Below, in pieces: positions 26,066 to 34,831 of a DNA stretch of 64,000 nt; the stretch's first letter is position 1; each line of letters begins with the position of its first letter. The position numbers and the translations under genes are program-made. This DNA comes from G963676655 sp963676655 (lineage in GTDB: Bacteria; Verrucomicrobiota; Lentisphaeria; Victivallales; Victivallaceae). The notes beneath the pieces are model-generated. The model saw nothing but the letters and a program-made list of their open reading frames with translations. It did no database searches and had not been told where the DNA came from. The stretch spans positions 558,001-622,000 of the forward strand of contig CAXXKX010000005.1 in assembly GCA_963676655.2 (NCBI GenBank), in the 5' to 3' direction.

Positions 26066-28684
26066 TTATACAACTTCAATCCGGGATAACTGCTCTTTGA
26101 AGTCATTCAACATGTCGTTTGACAGCATATTGTTGCCGCGAACAATTTGAGCAGCCACTTCGGCACCAACGTCGGTAGCTTTGGCACTAACCTGGATTCT
26201 CCCGTTCTCCAAATACGAAAAAGTAACTTCCACCGGGCTCTCGGCCGGCAAATCCGGCGGCAGATTATCTATGAGGCAGGCACCAATCTGAACGCAAGCC
26301 TCCGGATTTACCGATTCCCCCTCCAGAATATTAATCAGGATAGACCGGGTATCGTCATCGGCCCCGGAAACAGTTCCGAAAACCGAAGTTTCCTGACACG
26401 GGATCGCCGTATTACGGGGAATTATGACATAATTCATCGGATGACCGTTTTCATCCTCAGTTTCAACCCCCAGACTGTGGGAGTTGACATTACAATGTTT
26501 CATCTCGGACAATTTATGACAAACTTCGTGGCTGAACGCGTCCTTGCCCCGGTTGCCTTTAGCGCGCAGCGCAGCCGCATATACCGCCGCACCTTGAACA
26601 ACCGCCAGGTCGGCATCAAGCGAAGTATCAACCGCCTTCCCGCTCAGTCTTTCAAGCATTTCATGCACCATCGGCATCCGGCTGGAGCCGCCGACCGCGA
26701 TAATGCTGACCAGATCCTCCATTTCCACATCGGCTTCCTCCATAAGCAGTTCCACCGTAGTCTCCGTCCGCAACAACAGATCGGCAGTCAACTCGCGAAA
26801 AGTTTCACGGTCAACTTTCACCCGGAGATTCTGCCCCGCGATAGTCACCGGAATATTAACTGAATTACGCTTGGACAAAGCCCGTTTGGACTGCTCTACC
26901 GATTGCGACAACTCTTGCAGGACAATATCATTTTCACGCGGATCAATGCCAACCTGGGCAATTACCTGTTCCGCAACATAATTCAACAGCCGCATGTCCC
27001 AGTCCTTACCGCCAAGATTGACGTCGCCGTCAGTAGCGATGGTGACAAACTCGAGATTTTCATTGACTTGCATCAAGGTTGCGTCAAAAGTACCGCCGCC
27101 CAAATCGTAGATCAGAAAAGTCGGATTGTTCGCGGACGATTCCAGATTATGTTTATAGCCGTACCAGAGGGCTGCGGCAGACGGTTCATTGATAATATCC
27201 ACAACATTAAGTCCGGCCGCCACTCCGGCATCCTGAGTGGCCTTACGCCGCCGGTCATCAAAATAGGCGGGAACAGTAATAACCGCATACTTAATCGGGC
27301 CTAATTTTTCCTCGGCGTCCTGTTTCAATTTTTTCAGAACAAATGCCGACAGGAATTCGGGATGCCACTCCCGGCCATTCAATTTATGAGCAAAAGTCGA
27401 TTCGCCAATATTACGTTTGAAACACTCGGCGGAATTTTCCGGCTCAAGCAACGAAGACTGAACGGCCTCTCGCCCCACCAGCACTACGTCATCGCCGTCA
27501 AAAAACAGTACCGACGGGGTCGTGGAATAACCGTCTGAATTGGGTAAAACCTCGACATTACCCTGAGGATTTACCCAGGCAATGGCGGAAAAAGTTGTTC
27601 CAAGGTCAATCCCGACAATAATATCCCCGCCGTCATTTTCACTTTCATTAATTACCAGATTATCTTTATGCAGTTCCCCCATCGATCTCAGATGAGTTTG
27701 TTCAACTGATCTGGGCGGCGGAGGCGGTGCATCGAAATTGATGATAATGGTCCTGTCGTCGTTATCGGGAACTTTTTTGATCTTTTTAGCTGTTTTTTCA
27801 ACTGGCGGCCGACCTCCGAGAATATAATCAATATGTTCGAGTACCTCTTCCCATGTAGCTATGCGCTCTTCACGATCCTTTTTCATCAGCAAACTGAGGA
27901 AAGACTCGATTCTTTCGGACACATTCGGGTTAAGTTTGCGGGCCGGGGGCATTTCTTCAGTAATCAGCTTGGTCAGCACCGCCACAGTGGAATCCCCGCT
28001 GAACGGCAAATCCCCAACCACCAGATGAAACAGGGTTGCTCCAAAAGAATATATATCGGCGCGACAATCAAGGTCTTTCGGCGACCGCGCCTGTTCCGGA
28101 CTCATGTAATAAGGCGTTCCGACAATCGCATTATTCATCGTCATCATCGAATCGTCATCGTTCAAACTCTTTGAAATACCGAAGTCCATCAACATGGTAC
28201 GACCGTCAAAATCGATCATGATATTACCCGGCTTCAAGTCACGATGCATCAAACGATGTTCGTTCCAGGCATATTTCAACGCCTCGGCGATCGAACGCAT
28301 GATTTTAAGAGCCTGAGCCTCGGGAATAACTTTATCTATCTGCAACCGGTCTCCGAGATTGACGCCGTCAACGTAAGCTACCGCCAGATAATATAGCCCG
28401 TGAAAATTGCCGGCATGATAGGCCTGGACAATATTGGGGTGAAAAAGCAGAGCGGTTGTCCGCACTTCCTGCAGAAAACGGTCAATAAATGAGTTATCCA
28501 TGGAATATTTTGGTGACAACATTTTGATGGCGACCTCACGTTCCATGGAAATCTGTTTAGCCAGCCAAACCTCCCCCATACCCCCGGTACCAATTTTTCG
28601 AATCAAACGGAAGCCGTCAAACTCAAGGCCAGCCTCAATTTTGACGCCGTCATTATGTCGGTTTTTACCGAATAAAAAATCCAT
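26066..28684 (-). CDS. Ser/Thr protein kinase fused to Hsp70
   Basis: An 872-residue fusion in one frame. Residues ~25-290 are a complete Hanks-type kinase: glycine loop IGTGGMGEVW (31-40), VAIK Lys54, HRDLKPGN (147-154), DFG (167-169), and GTPYYMSPEQ. A linker rich in Pro and acidic residues (~300-350) leads to Hsp70: IDLGTT (359-364), YDLGGGTFDA, and AVGGSSRMPMV for the nucleotide site, then NSHSLGVET and a substrate-binding-like beta region to the end. The DnaK helical lid is short or absent. It could phosphorylate targets or itself, linked to chaperone ATPase state. The J-domain gene follows directly. There is no transmembrane segment, so it is cytoplasmic. Weak ribosome site; a candidate promoter lies at 28752-28779. 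Confidence 0.95.
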   Translation of the reverse strand: MDFLFGKNRHNDGVKIEAGLEFDGFRLIRKIGTGGMGEVWLAKQISMEREVAIKMLSPKYSMDNSFIDRFLQEVRTTALLFHPNIVQAYHAGNFHGLYYLAVAYVDGVNLGDRLQIDKVIPEAQALKIMRSIAEALKYAWNEHRLMHRDLKPGNIMIDFDGRTMLMDFGISKSLNDDDSMMTMNNAIVGTPYYMSPEQARSPKDLDCRADIYSFGATLFHLVVGDLPFSGDSTVAVLTKLITEEMPPARKLNPNVSERIESFLSLLMKKDREERIATWEEVLEHIDYILGGRPPVEKTAKKIKKVPDNDDRTIIINFDAPPPPPRSVEQTHLRSMGELHKDNLVINESENDGGDIIVGIDLGTTFSAIAWVNPQGNVEVLPNSDGYSTTPSVLFFDGDDVVLVGREAVQSSLLEPENSAECFKRNIGESTFAHKLNGREWHPEFLSAFVLKKLKQDAEEKLGPIKYAVITVPAYFDDRRRKATQDAGVAAGLNVVDIINEPSAAALWYGYKHNLESSANNPTFLIYDLGGGTFDATLMQVNENLEFVTIATDGDVNLGGKDWDMRLLNYVAEQVIAQVGIDPRENDIVLQELSQSVEQSKRALSKRNSVNIPVTIAGQNLRVKVDRETFRELTADLLLRTETTVELLMEEADVEMEDLVSIIAVGGSSRMPMVHEMLERLSGKAVDTSLDADLAVVQGAAVYAAALRAKGNRGKDAFSHEVCHKLSEMKHCNVNSHSLGVETEDENGHPMNYVIIPRNTAIPCQETSVFGTVSGADDDTRSILINILEGESVNPEACVQIGACLIDNLPPDLPAESPVEVTFSYLENGRIQVSAKATDVGAEVAAQIVRGNNMLSNDMLNDFKEQLSRIEVV

Positions 28685-28751
28685 ATATTTAATACCAGAA
28701 AATGCGATTGTATACTAAGTTCAAAGCGAACAGGAAATAATCCCTGCTATT

Positions 28752-28779
28752 ATTATATTTAGTTTTAGCCAAAATACAA
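28752..28779 (-). promoter_or_regulatory. Candidate promoter of the kinase-Hsp70 operon
   Basis: On the minus strand, TTGTAT (28779-28774) and TATAAT (28757-28752) are 16 nt apart, about 70 nt upstream of the kinase-Hsp70 ATG. The rest of the 231-nt gap shows nothing else recognisable. Confidence 0.4.
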
Positions 28780-28915
28780 GAAGTGATTACAAGATTTTTC
28801 AGGTTTTAATCTCCGTATAATCAATCCGCAGGCTTCTTAAAAAGACGTTAAGGATTATTTATCCCTGATATTATTTAGGTAGAATTAATCATACGGAAAG
28901 ACGCGCAAGGTCTTT

Positions 28916-30430
28916 TTAGCTATCTTGAATTTCAAGGAATTTCTTGATTCGACCGGGTTGGGCCCAATTGCATGATCCTCCAGCGCGATGCAGCTTTAAA
29001 TACTGGTCAATCGGGGCTTCTAAAAGTTCCCGGTAAACCCGGCCGGCCTCTTGTTCATCCGTAAAAGACATAAAAGCATGAAGCGCGTTATTGCCCTGCC
29101 AGCAGTTTTCTGAAGTATCGATCAGACGCGGCGCAAACCGGGAGACCCCATAGGACTGCCAGACAATTTTCCAGGGCGCAAAGCTATAGCTGCCGACGCC
29201 AAGCAATGCCCACCACTGACCCTTTTTGATTTTAGCGTTAATCATCGTTCCACGGCGTTTAACCAGTAATTTACGTACTTTCGATAAGTATTTAACCGCC
29301 TCCGGATATTCCTGCAATTGCTCTTCAGTCAGGGGTTTTCCGTTCGTTCTATCGTGCGGAATGAAGATAAATCTCTCTGGACCCGGTTCATTTTGCGAAA
29401 AGAATCCTTTTCCGATCAGCGGATATACCAACGCCCGGGGAAGAGTAACATTTTTCCTGCTTTTACTGCTGAGCTTAACCATTCCGTTACCAATCACATC
29501 ACATCGATCAAAAATAAAAATATCGTTAGCCCCGCAGGTATTCACTCCCTGACGCGGGCATGAACCCTTTGCAACAGCGATACTCGGCGCAGGCTCCGGC
29601 TCCGCCCCCAACTCCGTAATCAGCAGCGGGCTGTTAGGGCCATAAGCCGGATAAGCGGATTTTTCTATACAGTCAGTTGAGTTCAAATACTCATGATAAG
29701 GGACTGGGAAAGAAGGCTCGCGGTCCCGCTTGAAAACGCAGAAACAATAGCTGGTCCCGATTCCGGGAAAAACATTCGCGGCGGTTTGCTCAAATATCTC
29801 AGTTATCGCGAAAGGAATCCCGTTTATGTTGTAATTCCTGAAAACATCATGAGCGCCGTCATTAAGCAGAATGGACAAAGGCATATAAAAATAAGCGTCG
29901 CCACCCGGCTTCAGCCCGTCTGACAGCACTTTGGCGATAACCAGAGCGGCAAGGTCGACCCGGGAACCGCCAAGCAATGTTGAATTGCCTTTTTCAACCA
30001 GCGCGTATTTGTGAAAAAGCGGTTTTAAGCGTTCTTTATAGTCATTCTCCAAGTCAGTAAAATTAACCCACGGCGGATTGCCAACCGCAATATCAGCAGC
30101 CGGAATATTAAAGTCAAACAGATAATCTCCGGAAACAATGTTTCTTTCGGGAAAATTAACCTTATATTTCTTCTTAATTTTTTGCAGAAAATGATGTCGC
30201 GATTCAGGCTTCAGCTCCACCCCGTAAAGACAGGCTAGCTGCTTATCGTCAGGTTTCCACCCGCTTTCAAGCGCCGTCGCGATCAACGCTTCCAGGAAAG
30301 CCCCCTGCCCCGCAGTCGGTTCAAGGATTACCGCGCCGTCCAGCCAGCGCCTGGTTAAATCAAACTTCTCAATCGCCCAGCGCGCCCATTTCAACGGCGT
30401 CAGAACGCAGCCGACATCATTATCCGGCAT
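28916..30430 (-). CDS. Adenine-specific DNA methyltransferase-like protein
   Basis: About 504 residues from the ATG at 30430, which has GGAG upstream; the longer start at 30484 lies inside the preceding gene and is rejected. An AdoMet-binding motif I, ILEPTAGQGAFLEALI, lies at residues ~35-50, and the N6-adenine catalytic motif NPPW at 118-121. The C-terminal half has a target-recognition-like region of the Eco57I/type IIG kind. No endonuclease domain or partner restriction gene is seen, so it may be an orphan methylase. It overlaps the KamA-family gene by 11 nt. It may be a housekeeping or modification enzyme; the specificity cannot be read. Confidence 0.8.
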   Translation of the reverse strand: MPDNDVGCVLTPLKWARWAIEKFDLTRRWLDGAVILEPTAGQGAFLEALIATALESGWKPDDKQLACLYGVELKPESRHHFLQKIKKKYKVNFPERNIVSGDYLFDFNIPAADIAVGNPPWVNFTDLENDYKERLKPLFHKYALVEKGNSTLLGGSRVDLAALVIAKVLSDGLKPGGDAYFYMPLSILLNDGAHDVFRNYNINGIPFAITEIFEQTAANVFPGIGTSYCFCVFKRDREPSFPVPYHEYLNSTDCIEKSAYPAYGPNSPLLITELGAEPEPAPSIAVAKGSCPRQGVNTCGANDIFIFDRCDVIGNGMVKLSSKSRKNVTLPRALVYPLIGKGFFSQNEPGPERFIFIPHDRTNGKPLTEEQLQEYPEAVKYLSKVRKLLVKRRGTMINAKIKKGQWWALLGVGSYSFAPWKIVWQSYGVSRFAPRLIDTSENCWQGNNALHAFMSFTDEQEAGRVYRELLEAPIDQYLKLHRAGGSCNWAQPGRIKKFLEIQDS

Positions 30431-31343
30431 AGATTTCCGGCTCCAATCTGACCTTGCCCCCACTGTCAGGCAGATCCATTGCAAATACCGGCAGCGCCAG
30501 TGACGACAACCGTAGGCGAAGTTCTTTCATTAACTCGAGTCCTACCGGAACACCGGTTTCAAAATGACGCACCCCGCGAACCGGATCGACATGAAACAAA
30601 TAATGCGGCTTAACCCGGTTCCTGACCAGTTGCCGAAATAATTTTTCAAGGGTGTCGACATCATCGTTCACCCCTTTGAGCAAGACCGTCTGGTTAAGAA
30701 CCGGAATTCCGCAATCGGCAAACCGGCCGCACACCGCCATCGATTCCGGGGTCACTTCCCGCGGATGATTATAGTGGGTCATCAGCCAAATCGAACCTTT
30801 TCCCTTTAAACGTTCCGGCAACGTCAAATCAACCCGCCCCGGATCAGCCGTGGGAAGTCTGCTCCCGATGCGCAGCGCCTCGATAGAATCAAGTTCAAAA
30901 AGTTGGTCAACCATGCTGACCAGAGCGTCGGATGACAACAGCAGAGGATCACCCCCGGAAATCAGAATCTCCCGGATTTGCGGAGTTTTTTTAAGATAAT
31001 CAATAACCCCGGAAAATTCATCGTCAGAAATATCCCGCAATTCTTCACCGCATTTCCAGTAGCGCTTACGAAAACAAAAACGACAATGCATGGCACAGCG
31101 TCCGGTTGTCAGCAGAACCGCGCGATCAGGATAACGGTATATCAACCGCGGCACCGGCATATGCGCTTCTTCAGCGTAAGGGTCGTCTGAAGAATCATAA
31201 TCAGTCAACTCGGCACAGTTCGGCAGACATTGTTTCAAGATCGGGTCATTTGCAACATCCGCCCCCGGCTCAGCCAGGCGCATGTAATAATCCGAAACCA
31301 AAACCGGATATTCACGCGCAACGGATGTCAATAATTCATTCAT
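30420..31343 (-). CDS. KamA-family radical SAM protein (lysine 2,3-aminomutase/EpmB-like)
   Basis: A 307-residue enzyme. The radical-SAM cluster is CAMHCRFC (Cys 83, 87, 90; CxxxCxxC), followed by the family motif RKRYW. SGGDPLLL and THYNHPREVTPES are typical of lysine 2,3-aminomutase relatives, as is the C-terminal HFETGVPVG segment. EpmB homologs prime elongation factor P by making beta-lysine; KamA proteins act on free lysine. The protein is shorter than both (about 340-420). No efp or epmA gene is near, so the choice is open. Its start codon follows a terminator-like hairpin and T tract after pgi. Confidence 0.9.
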   Translation of the reverse strand: MNELLTSVAREYPVLVSDYYMRLAEPGADVANDPILKQCLPNCAELTDYDSSDDPYAEEAHMPVPRLIYRYPDRAVLLTTGRCAMHCRFCFRKRYWKCGEELRDISDDEFSGVIDYLKKTPQIREILISGGDPLLLSSDALVSMVDQLFELDSIEALRIGSRLPTADPGRVDLTLPERLKGKGSIWLMTHYNHPREVTPESMAVCGRFADCGIPVLNQTVLLKGVNDDVDTLEKLFRQLVRNRVKPHYLFHVDPVRGVRHFETGVPVGLELMKELRLRLSSLALPVFAMDLPDSGGKVRLEPEIYAG

Positions 31344-31389
31344 AAAAAAACCTGTACGACCTATAAGTCCTATAGGTCATATAGGTCGT
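31344..31389 (-). terminator. Rho-independent terminator after pgi, directly before the KamA-family start
   Basis: Perfect 9-bp arms ACGACCTAT (31356-31364) and ATAGGTCGT (31381-31389) flank a loop with further CCTATAGG-type self-complementarity. On the minus strand a run of seven T (31350-31344) follows and touches the ATG at 31343. Confidence 0.65.
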
Positions 31390-31410
31390 TTTAAAGATTG
31401 AAAGCAATAC

Positions 31411-32982
31411 TTATTTAATGGTATAGACCCACTGGTCCTTTTCGCAGCACCATTCACGGGAAACGGCGTCGCAAGGGCAACTTTCGGCTGCTTTATCAAG
31501 CAGACCGCCAATTTCATTTTCCTTATCCGCCATGCCGACAGCAGCGGCGATATCACCAGCAGTTCCGGAAATCTCATCCATTTCCATAAGTTTATCCATA
31601 AGATCCTCGCGCAGCTTCAAGATACCGTTGGCGGCCAGTTTGTAAGCCTGCACTCCGGGCTGATGGAACGCATTGATGTGAATCAATTCGGCATATACAG
31701 CGACCGCTCTTTCGTAAAGGGCAATAATCATTCCAAGATTGAATTCGCTGACTTCATCAATCTGCATCTGGATAACCTGACGACCCTTGCTGCAGAGCGC
31801 CTCAACCAGTCCGGCCTGGAAGCCGTGGAGATAGTCTCCCATGCTCATATTATCCTCAAGCGGAATCGGCATGGCGTCTTTGAGAACTTCGATGAAGGTC
31901 ACGAAGAAATCATCGCGCCCGTCGTTAAGCTGCTGGATAAAGGCATGCGCGTCGGTTCCGCCTTTGTTGCCGAAGACGTTAATGCCCTGATGGACAGTGT
32001 TGCCGTCAAGATCGAGTTCTTTCCCGATACTTTCCATGACCAGTTGCTGGAAATAACGGCTCATCAGGATCAGACGGTCGGAATAAGGCACAATAACCAT
32101 GTTACGGTCGCCTTTTCCGGAACCGGCAATATACCACATCGCGGCCATCATATAAGCCGGGTTTTCAGCCAGTTCAGCCTTACGGGTCCATTCATCCATC
32201 GTAGCCGCACCGTCAAGGAACGCCTTGAAATCAATCCCGGTCAAAACAGCGGGAACATGTCCGACAATACTGGTTTCGCTGGTCCTGCCGCCAATCGATT
32301 CGGCCATTTCCAGAATAGTGCTCCATGAATTGGCTTCGGCATGTTTCCAGAGTTTGCTGTCGCGCATGGTAATGGCGGCGGCATGGTTGCTGAAATCAAG
32401 TTCCAGCTCCCGGTAGTAATTTTCCATTGCGGTCAGGTTGTTTTTGGTTTCCTGGGTGCCGCCGGACTTGGAGATGGTCAGCATCAGAGTTTTTTCCGGA
32501 TTGATGACATCCAGGACATCGCGGAAACCGGCAGAGTCGGTATTGTCAAGGAAATAGATCTTCAAACCGTTGCGCTTCGCGGCGGAAAGCTCGTTCCAAT
32601 ACGGACCATTGATCGCAAACTGCATCAACTGCGGACCAAGCGCGGAACCGCCAATCCCGTTAATGATCACAGCTTCAAGTTTTTTACCGGTCGACCCAAC
32701 GATATCCCCGGCAATAACGTCTTGTGCAAACTTTTCAACCTGGGCAAACAATTCCGACTTGGGATACGCGATACGGTCGGAAAAGTGGGTTACCTGACGA
32801 TTTTCATCAGGATTTTTGATCGCGCCTGCTTCGAGTTTTTTCATTTCCTCATGCGCCGCGGCGAATTTTCCGCTCAGGGCATCAAGGTCAGACTGCTCGA
32901 ATTTCATGTCGGCAAAATTGATTGAAAAACCGTTTTCACCATCCGTCAGGGTGTATTTGTGCTTTCTTTCGATAGTACTCAT
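31411..32982 (-). CDS. pgi: Glucose-6-phosphate isomerase
   Basis: A 523-residue enzyme interconverting glucose 6-phosphate and fructose 6-phosphate in glycolysis. Two SIS-type halves are visible: NGIGGSALGPQL and DNTDSAGF in the first, and TISKSGGTQETKNN, the family's phosphate-binding sequence, then LDLDGNTVHQGINVFGNKGGTD with catalytic residues and FHQPGVQAYK near the C-terminus. Length fits the long bacterial form. AAGGAG precedes the ATG. Downstream of a small membrane gene (19-nt gap) and followed by a terminator hairpin. Confidence 0.95.
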   Translation of the reverse strand: MSTIERKHKYTLTDGENGFSINFADMKFEQSDLDALSGKFAAAHEEMKKLEAGAIKNPDENRQVTHFSDRIAYPKSELFAQVEKFAQDVIAGDIVGSTGKKLEAVIINGIGGSALGPQLMQFAINGPYWNELSAAKRNGLKIYFLDNTDSAGFRDVLDVINPEKTLMLTISKSGGTQETKNNLTAMENYYRELELDFSNHAAAITMRDSKLWKHAEANSWSTILEMAESIGGRTSETSIVGHVPAVLTGIDFKAFLDGAATMDEWTRKAELAENPAYMMAAMWYIAGSGKGDRNMVIVPYSDRLILMSRYFQQLVMESIGKELDLDGNTVHQGINVFGNKGGTDAHAFIQQLNDGRDDFFVTFIEVLKDAMPIPLEDNMSMGDYLHGFQAGLVEALCSKGRQVIQMQIDEVSEFNLGMIIALYERAVAVYAELIHINAFHQPGVQAYKLAANGILKLREDLMDKLMEMDEISGTAGDIAAAVGMADKENEIGGLLDKAAESCPCDAVSREWCCEKDQWVYTIK

Positions 32983-33001
32983 TTGTTAACTCCTTTTTTG
33001 T

Positions 33002-33400
33002 TTAATTCGATAAATTAAATATTTTCTCGAATAAAAATATACAGGCCAGCACATAAGCCGGACCATTAAAGACAACCGATAACGCCATCGCGGTATCAAT
33101 TGCACCTTCAGGCATTTCTTCGTCCGGGATACCCGGACACAACTGTTTCATATCCTGTCTGGTCGTAAACCAGATATCCGCGCCGATAAAAACCACTACC
33201 GGCAGCAGGGACCATAACGGCAATGCCGCACTCAACATTTCACTGTAATAGGCAAAAATAAGAAAAATAAAGTACCCCATTGAGATGAATTCATAGATCA
33301 GATACCATAATTTTCCGTCAAAACGCAACCAGGCACCGGCATTCAATAAAACCACCAATCCAAGCAGGATGGCATAACCTTTCATGATAACTTCAATCAT
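33002..33400 (-). CDS. Small integral membrane protein of unknown function
   Basis: About 132 residues from the ATG at 33400, whose ATGA overlap with the tsaE stop favours it over the longer start at 33433. Three or four hydrophobic helices: YAILLGLVVLLNAGAWL, LIYEFISMGYFIFLIFAYY, LWSLLPVVVFIGADIWF and ALSVVFNGPAYVLACIFLF. No recognised motif. Translationally coupled to tsaE and followed closely by pgi. Confidence 0.8.
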   Translation of the reverse strand: MIEVIMKGYAILLGLVVLLNAGAWLRFDGKLWYLIYEFISMGYFIFLIFAYYSEMLSAALPLWSLLPVVVFIGADIWFTTRQDMKQLCPGIPDEEMPEGAIDTAMALSVVFNGPAYVLACIFLFEKIFNLSN

Positions 33401-33843
33401 CCGATCAAACCGCCTCCGGTACAAGTGATGCACCGCTCGCTATCACTGATATGCTCGATTTTTACTCTCAACACGCTGGGAGGCATGATCTCCGCAATAC
33501 GCTCCGGCCATTCCGCCAAAACATAAGCCTCGGGATCGTCAAGATATTCTTCAACCCCGAAAGCCAGAGCGGCCCGGAAATCGTCAATCCGGTAGAGATC
33601 GAGATGAAAGAGCCAGCCTTTGTCTGGCAGGCGATATTCCTGAATTATCGTATAAGTCGGGCTTGACACCGGCTCGGTGATACCAAGTCCACGAGCAAAC
33701 CCCCGGGTAAAAACCGTTTTCCCCGCACCAAGGTCGCCATGCAAAGCAATTACTGTTCCGAGCGGCAAATGTCGCGCTATGCGCGTGGCGAATTCTTCCG
33801 TGTCAGACTCTGACCGACTGATAAACGGCGCGTCAAAGTTCAT
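33397..33843 (-). CDS. tsaE: tRNA threonylcarbamoyladenosine biosynthesis ATPase TsaE
   Basis: A 148-residue P-loop protein needed with TsaB, TsaC/Sua5 and TsaD to make t6A37 on ANN-decoding tRNAs. Walker A is GDLGAGKTVFTRG near residues 35-47, with SSPTYTIIQEY switch-like sequence, HLDLYRI (Walker-B-like) and a conserved LAEWPERI near the C-terminus. Length matches the family. Its start overlaps thiL by 11 nt and its stop overlaps the membrane gene. Confidence 0.94.
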   Translation of the reverse strand: MNFDAPFISRSESDTEEFATRIARHLPLGTVIALHGDLGAGKTVFTRGFARGLGITEPVSSPTYTIIQEYRLPDKGWLFHLDLYRIDDFRAALAFGVEEYLDDPEAYVLAEWPERIAEIMPPSVLRVKIEHISDSERCITCTGGGLIG

Positions 33844-34738
33844 GCTGGAAACCTTCTTTACCGTAAATATCGATCAACCGGTTGCCGGATGAATCGACGA
33901 CTTCGCCTTTCGGACTGCCGGTAAACATCCCGATTTGCGTCAACGGCACATCCTTGAACGGCCAGGCATTTTCCAAATCCTGAAATTTTTCCCGCGAAAC
34001 GGCAAACAACAATTCGTAATCCTCGCCCTCGGTAAGGCCGGAACTAATATCCGCTCCATCACGCAACGGCAGAGATTTCGGGTCCAGCATCAAACCGCAG
34101 CCGGAAGCAACCGCCAAACGCCGCGAGTCCTGCAAAACCCCGTCAGAAACATCGATCATGCAGTTGGTATACCCGGCGGCAAGAAAACGCGCTTCCTCCA
34201 GACGGGGAACAAATTCAAGATGATGTCCTGATTTAAAACTGTTTCCAAATTTACCGGTAGCGTACAGAATGTTTCCAGGCACCGCGTTGGCACGAAGACA
34301 AGGGATACAAGGCTGTTTAACATGGCCGCAGATCGTCAGCGAAGCCACCGGCGGCATGCCTTTCCGGGATGATGAAACATCCCCCCCGACAATCGACACA
34401 TTATATTTTACGGCCTCAGCCTCAAGCCCGGCAAAAAAACGCCGCAGCCAGTCCATTCCGGTATTGGATGACGCCAACGCCACCAGCGCATAACGCGGAG
34501 TACCGCCCATAGCGGCAATATCACTCAGATTACGTTTTAAAAGTTTCGCGCCGACAACTTCCGGTTCAGTCTCATCAAACAAGTAATGTACGTTACCAAT
34601 CAACTGGTCAACCGCCAGCAACACAAGTTTACCGCCGTGTTCAACCACCGCGCAGTCGTCTCCGGGGCCAACCTTCACATCGTTGTCCCCGTGCAGTTTC
34701 GGTAATATTTCCGAAAGCAATTTAAGTTCATTTATCAT
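33833..34738 (-). CDS. thiL: Thiamine-monophosphate kinase
   Basis: A 301-residue ATP-dependent kinase making thiamine diphosphate from the monophosphate, an essential cofactor step. Evidence: KVGPGDDCAVVE and LLAVDQLIGNVHY near the N-terminus, KLLKRNLSDIAAMGGTPRYAL (split near residue 65), GGDVSSSRKGM and MIDVSDGVLQD with TEGEDYELLFAV in the second half. These match the PurM-like family. AGGA precedes the ATG; it overlaps tsaE. Confidence 0.95.
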   Translation of the reverse strand: MINELKLLSEILPKLHGDNDVKVGPGDDCAVVEHGGKLVLLAVDQLIGNVHYLFDETEPEVVGAKLLKRNLSDIAAMGGTPRYALVALASSNTGMDWLRRFFAGLEAEAVKYNVSIVGGDVSSSRKGMPPVASLTICGHVKQPCIPCLRANAVPGNILYATGKFGNSFKSGHHLEFVPRLEEARFLAAGYTNCMIDVSDGVLQDSRRLAVASGCGLMLDPKSLPLRDGADISSGLTEGEDYELLFAVSREKFQDLENAWPFKDVPLTQIGMFTGSPKGEVVDSSGNRLIDIYGKEGFQHEL

Positions 34739-34831
34739 ACAAAATCCTGTCTCAGACTATTTTTAAGCGTAATTGGTAATTTACACCTCCAAGACCTCTT
34801 TTGCAACCTTATCCGGGATGAGAAATTAATT

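Noticed and set aside
26066..28684. Two separate genes (kinase and Hsp70) joined by a sequencing error.
   Set aside because: A single frame runs through both domains with a plausible acidic/Pro-rich linker and no start or ribosome site before the Hsp70 half. It is treated as a real fusion.
28885..28915. Terminator after the methylase-like gene (AAAGAC/GTCTTT).
   Set aside because: The stem is only 6 bp and no T tract follows on the minus strand, so support is too weak.
28916..30484. Longer start for the methylase-like gene at 30484.
   Set aside because: The extra residues are coded inside the KamA-family gene in another frame, and GGAG precedes the ATG at 30430.
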